Shown here: positions 63,974 through 64,000 of the stretch, piece by piece
Layout: the number at the start of each line of letters is the position of its first letter
Numbering within the stretch: position 1 is the first letter of the stretch
Origin: an uncultured Muribaculaceae bacterium
GTDB lineage: Bacteria; Bacteroidota; Bacteroidia; Bacteroidales; Muribaculaceae
NCBI GenBank assembly: GCA_944320595.1
Contig: CALUIB010000001.1
Span: forward strand, 62,001-126,000
Length of the DNA stretch: 64,000 bases
Direction of reading: 5' to 3'
Notes under the pieces: generated by a model
Databases searched by the model: none
What the model was told of the DNA's origin: nothing
The model's input: only the letters and a program-made list of their open reading frames with translations
Made by a program: the position numbers and the translations under genes

Positions 63974-64000
63974 ATGACAAATCGAAAATATGAGGAAAAT
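63974..64000 (+). CDS. possible start of a further gene, cut by the window end
   Basis: ATG at 63974 opens a frame of nine codons to the end (MTNRKYEEN), with an alternative ATG at 63990. Upstream is TAATTTCG, one mismatch from the -7 consensus. Nothing more can be said. Confidence 0.25.

Overview
The window is from a Bacteroidales chromosome, probably Muribaculaceae or a close relative. The signs are: Bacteroidetes-type promoters (TTTG or TTG, about 19-20 bases, then TAnnTTTG) upstream of many genes; the RprX/RprY pair; a MurT-MurK-MurQ set like that of Tannerella; an EF-G2 paralogue; NADPH-type glutamate synthase; DUF5106 and OMP_b-brl proteins; and an archaeal/eukaryal-type prolyl-tRNA synthetase end. 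No rRNA, CRISPR array, transposase or prophage was seen.

Layout. 1-600: end of proS. 700-4700 (minus): a tight three-gene module of a membrane-anchored TIR-like/DUF4062-like protein with an extracytoplasmic beta-sandwich, and two secreted beta-sandwich proteins, one with TPRs. 4760-11650 (minus): a decayed peptide exporter (C39 peptidase-ABC gene with an internal deletion, an in-frame TGA and an altered ABC signature, plus a miniature HlyD), preceded by two large paralogous outer-membrane barrel genes. 11800-12020: an 82-bp tandem repeat whose copies each carry a promoter. 12050-17720: FAD/Fe-S D-lactate-type dehydrogenase, murT, murK and murQ, joined by 1-10 bp junctions, apparently a MurNAc-catabolic operon that also uses the D-lactate released. 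17900-25520: a long plus-strand operon (DUF5106, DoxX, mnmA, DUF151, nucleoside MFS, rsmE, kdsA, TPR). 25600-27400: lepA.

27480-30830 (minus): sugar-1-phosphate nucleotidyltransferase, NlpC/P60 endopeptidase and a Tat-signal dipeptide epimerase. 31050-36980: gltB-gltD. 37140-40330: dapF and an EF-G-like factor without the catalytic histidine. 40430-42440 (minus): PatB/MalY-type lyase with DUF3737. 42740-43600: glycerophosphodiesterase. 43640-47090 (minus): cdsA-purM-mltF. 47320-51720: two-component system plus Pit-type phosphate transporter, with a Pho-box-like operator. 51820-54540 (minus): lipoprotein, murB, PhnP-like hydrolase. 54800-57030: rprX-rprY. 57170-58730: plsC-like acyltransferase and ADP-ribosylglycohydrolase. 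58800-59490: tRNA-Gln(CUG) and rpsP. 59720-63880: a TPR/membrane/HTH regulator divergent from a third outer-membrane barrel gene of the family seen at 6.7-11.6 kb.

Themes. Cell-wall turnover recurs: MurNAc uptake and breakdown, murein-peptide cleavage and epimerisation, MltF, MurB and DapF. The least explained parts are the TIR-like module at 0.7-4.7 kb, the eroding exporter with its outer-membrane partners, and the tandem promoter repeat in front of the dehydrogenase-murTKQ operon.
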